The translations under genes were made by a program, and so were the position numbers. Positions 4,982 through 7,220 of a stretch of DNA of 7,220 nt are shown here, piece after piece. The notes below the pieces were generated by a model. It did no database searches, had not been told where the DNA came from, and worked only from the letters and a program-made list of their open reading frames with translations. Source of the DNA: Bacteroidetes bacterium QH_10_64_19 (GTDB lineage: Bacteria > Bacteroidota > Rhodothermia > Rhodothermales > Salinibacteraceae); contig PXSY01000107.1 in assembly GCA_003023125.1 (NCBI GenBank), positions 1 through 7,220 of the forward strand, given 5' to 3'. Every line of letters begins with the position of its first letter. Positions within the stretch are counted from its first letter, which is position 1.

Positions 4982-5935
4982 ATGGTCCTTTACGTCTTCC
5001 TTTTCTTCGTCGGCCTCCTCGTGTTGTACCTGGGAGCCGAGGGCCTTATTCAGGGGGCGTCTAGCATTGCCCTTCAGTACGGAATCCGTCCGGTCGTCGC
5101 AGGGCTTACCGTCGTTGCCCTGGGGACCTCGATGCCAGAGTTCCTGGTGAACCTCTTTGCCCTGCTGTCGGGAACCTCCCCCCTCGCCATCGGCAACATC
5201 ATCGGGTCCAACATTAGCAACGTGGCCCTGATTCTGGGGGTCTGTGCCCTGACGCTTCCACTGGCCGTCACTCCGGAGGTGCTGAAGCGCGAGTATCCGG
5301 TAATGCTGGGAGTGATGGGGCTCTTCTACGTCTGTGCGCTGGACGGGGTCATCAGCGCTTTCGATGGGGGGATCATGGTGACCATTCTGATCGGCCTCGG
5401 GGTGTACGTCTTTTTCGACGCCCGGAATACCTCCCACGCCGTCATTCTGGAAAGCATGGAGGGCGAACTCGACTCGGCCGATCCGGAGCTGTCGTCCCTC
5501 GCCAAGGGCCTTTACCTGTTTGGGGGAATGGTGGGGCTTGCCCTCGGGGCTCACCTGATGGTGGACAACGCCTTGGAGATCGCCGACCTGTTGAACATCG
5601 ACGAGGTCGTGATTGGGCTGACCGTCGTGGCCATCGGCACGAGCCTCCCCGAACTCGCGGCCTCCCTGGTGGGGACACTGAAGCAGGAGTCGGACATGAC
5701 GGTAGGCAACGTCATGGGAAGCAATCTCCTGAACGTGCTGTTCGTGGTGGGCACGTTGGCCATCGCGGACCCCATCAGGGTCGAGCCCGAGACCATTCGC
5801 CTCCACTTCCCCGTCATGCTGGGCTTCTGTGTTCTTATCATTCCGCTGACGTGGCGGGACTACCAGATTTCTCGGCTCCAAGGGGCGTTCCTGCTCACCT
5901 GCTTCGTCGGATTCATGACCTTTCTGTACGTGTGA
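4982..5935 (+). CDS. Calcium/sodium antiporter (CaCA family, YrbG-like)
   Basis: This 317-residue protein of about ten membrane helices exchanges Ca2+ (or K+) for Na+ across the cytoplasmic membrane. The two inverted alpha-repeats that form the ion site are both intact. The first has GLTVVALGTSMPEFLVN (Gly48-Thr49-Ser50, Glu53) and GNIIGSNISN (Asn72, Gly75-Ser76-Asn77). The second has GLTVVAIGTSLPELAAS (Gly219-Thr220-Ser221, Glu224) and GNVMGSNLLN (Asn243, Gly246-Asn248). The short acidic cytoplasmic loop at about 145-172 (MEGELDSADPE) separates the halves, and the length is typical of bacterial members. The frame stays open to 4886, but the extra residues are Arg/Cys-rich without homology, and ATG 4982 places the first helix at residue 2 as in the family. 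No Shine-Dalgarno is visible. It lies 119 bp after the broken deaminase, with two stem-loops between. Sodium-linked calcium export fits a salt-adapted cell. Confidence 0.95.
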   Translation: MVLYVFLFFVGLLVLYLGAEGLIQGASSIALQYGIRPVVAGLTVVALGTSMPEFLVNLFALLSGTSPLAIGNIIGSNISNVALILGVCALTLPLAVTPEVLKREYPVMLGVMGLFYVCALDGVISAFDGGIMVTILIGLGVYVFFDARNTSHAVILESMEGELDSADPELSSLAKGLYLFGGMVGLALGAHLMVDNALEIADLLNIDEVVIGLTVVAIGTSLPELAASLVGTLKQESDMTVGNVMGSNLLNVLFVVGTLAIADPIRVEPETIRLHFPVMLGFCVLIIPLTWRDYQISRLQGAFLLTCFVGFMTFLYV

Positions 5936-6136
5936 GGCACGGCCCCCTCGTGGTCTTTAACAATTAGTGACGCGTGGGCATCTCTCAGGACCGCCCTCCG
6001 GCCACTCAGTGTCCGAGTTGCCAACCGCTCGTCCCGCTCAGCACCCCGCTACCGAGGCCTCCCCTCGCTCGCGATCCGCATTCCGCTGATGACTCGGCTT
6101 TCGCTCCCCGTCCATCTTCTCCCCAACGACTTATCC
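5936..6136. other. Gap between antiporter and S8 peptidase
   Basis: This gap of about 200 nt holds a weak hairpin, CACG/CGTG around GCCCCCT, just after the antiporter stop and followed by TCTTTAAC. It could be a poor terminator. No TAnnTTTG promoter element is evident before the peptidase. Confidence 0.35.
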
Positions 6137-7220
6137 ATGACGGCGGGAGCACGTACCACGGCGTCCCCCCCGCAGAAATACTGGATTTTTCTGGAGGAGC
6201 GGCCTCGCCCCCCCTCTTCGCCGGCGGAAGTGCGCTGGACACGGCCCGTCGCTCCGTCGTACCTGGAGCACCTCCGGGACGCAGGCGTTGAGCCTCGGGT
6301 GCGGAGCCGCTGGTTTCACGCTGTGTCTGCCCGGCTGCCCGCGGCGCTGCACGACGCCGTGACGTCCCTCCCCTTCGTGCGTGCCACCCGTCCGGTGGCT
6401 CGCCTTCATCCCGCCGATGCCTCGTCGCCTGCGCCCCCAATGCCTCTCTCCCTGTCCGGGCCCGAGACACGTCCGAGGGGGTCAGTGGAGTACGGGGCTG
6501 CCCGCGGCCCGCTTTCGCGGATCAATGCCCTCGCCCCCATCGAGCGAGGCCTTGATGGGCACGGCGTTCGCGTAGGCTTTCTCGATGCCCACTTCAACAG
6601 CCTCCGCCACCCGGCGTTCTCGCAGTTGCGGGCCACCAACCGCCTCGGCGGCCTTCGCAACTTTACCGCCGGACGCCAGGGGGGCAATCACGGCGCCGGG
6701 GTCATGTCCGTCGCCGTCGGGTACGATTCCGGCGCACTCGTGGGCCCAGCCCACGGGGCCACCGTGTTTGGGGCGACGACGGAATTTACGCAGTTCGAGC
6801 GCAACGTGGAAGAGGACAACTTCGTGGCGGGCCTGGAGTGGCTCCACCGTCAGGGGGCGGACGTGGTGAACGTCTCGATCGGCTACACGACGTTCGACGA
6901 CGGCGAGCGGAGCTACTCGACCGACGAGTTGGACGGCGATACGGCCCTCACGACGCGGGCGGTGGACCGGGCGGCCCAGTTGGGCGTGACGGTGGTGGTG
7001 AGCGCCGGCAACAGCGGCTGCGAGGATCCGGACGCGTGCTGGTTCTACGTCAACACTCCGGCCGACGCCGATTCCGCCATCGCGGTGGGGGCCATGGCGC
7101 CCGACTCGTCGCTGGCTCCCTTTAGCGCCCGGGGCCCCACCGCCGACGGCCGTCGCAAGCCGGATGTGGTCGTTCAAGGACGTGAGGTGGCCGCCGCCTG
7201 GGAGGGCAACCGGTACGCCC
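6137..7220 (+). CDS. S8 family (subtilisin-like) serine peptidase, 3' end cut by window edge
   Basis: 361 residues are visible. YWIFLEE (15-21) and the following 70 residues resemble the N-terminal prosegment of Bacteroidota S8 peptidases. The catalytic domain starts near 140: GVRVGFLDAHFNSLRHPAF carries the catalytic Asp150, GNHGAGVMSVAVG the catalytic His185, and VVVSAGNSG the oxyanion Asn292. Family stretches EEDNFVAGLEWL, ADVVNVSIGYTTFDDG and SARGPTADGRRKPD also match. The Ser motif (GTSxA) lies past the window. The usual Asp-x-Gly reads Asp-Ala-His here. The frame is also open to an ATG at 6089; I prefer 6137 because the prosegment begins soon after, but neither start gives a clear signal peptide. 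The N-terminal 120 residues are rich in Arg and Pro, unlike the acidic catalytic domain. Relatives are often exported and sorted by a C-terminal domain, which cannot be seen here. Confidence 0.9.
   Translation, partial: MTAGARTTASPPQKYWIFLEERPRPPSSPAEVRWTRPVAPSYLEHLRDAGVEPRVRSRWFHAVSARLPAALHDAVTSLPFVRATRPVARLHPADASSPAPPMPLSLSGPETRPRGSVEYGAARGPLSRINALAPIERGLDGHGVRVGFLDAHFNSLRHPAFSQLRATNRLGGLRNFTAGRQGGNHGAGVMSVAVGYDSGALVGPAHGATVFGATTEFTQFERNVEEDNFVAGLEWLHRQGADVVNVSIGYTTFDDGERSYSTDELDGDTALTTRAVDRAAQLGVTVVVSAGNSGCEDPDACWFYVNTPADADSAIAVGAMAPDSSLAPFSARGPTADGRRKPDVVVQGREVAAAWEGNRYA

Noticed and set aside
4934..5881. 315-codon minus-strand frame
   Set aside because: Exact antisense of the antiporter; His/Gln/Asp-rich as expected of the reverse of a membrane protein gene.
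6482..7177. 231-codon minus-strand frame
   Set aside because: Antisense to the S8 peptidase catalytic domain, whose Asp, His and Asn motifs are on the plus strand.

Overview
This window looks like chromosome of a halophilic member of the Bacteroidota, most like Salinibacter/Rhodothermia. The clues are high GC genes, proteins with acidic tails, near absence of Shine-Dalgarno sequences before the starts, a Bacteroidota-type -7 promoter element (TATATTTG) before the deaminase locus, and a Bacteroidota-style S8 peptidase. This assignment is inference from the sequence alone; no database was searched.

Left part (1-2157, minus strand): a three-gene cluster read right to left. It encodes a CPBP (CAAX/Abi-type) intramembrane protease homologue, a small DUF2007 protein with an acidic tail, and phosphatidate cytidylyltransferase CdsA, which runs off the left edge. 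Gaps of 47 and 52 nt suggest one transcript joining a membrane lipid enzyme to two accessory proteins.

Middle (2158-4117): a tRNA-Arg(CCG) followed at once by a strong intrinsic terminator. After it come about 1.65 kb that are gene-poor and in part lower in GC. I find only one convincing small gene there (a 74-residue two-CxxC zinc-ribbon-like protein, minus strand) and one probable remnant of a larger gene (plus strand, ending at 3735). The rest shows no coding signal I trust.

Right part (4118-7220, plus strand): a two-module cytidine-deaminase-like gene that is not in one frame. The first module lacks the zinc/catalytic motif. The second has the CAE and PCGAC motifs but appears to have lost its beta1-beta2 segment in an out-of-frame deletion, so I call it a pseudogene. 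Next comes an intact CaCA-family calcium/sodium antiporter preceded by two stem-loops, and then the 5' part of an S8 (subtilisin-like) peptidase cut by the right edge.

I see no CRISPR array, complete mobile element or obvious new defence system. The most unusual items are the rearranged or broken deaminase and the orphan zinc-ribbon protein in the decayed block beside the tRNA.
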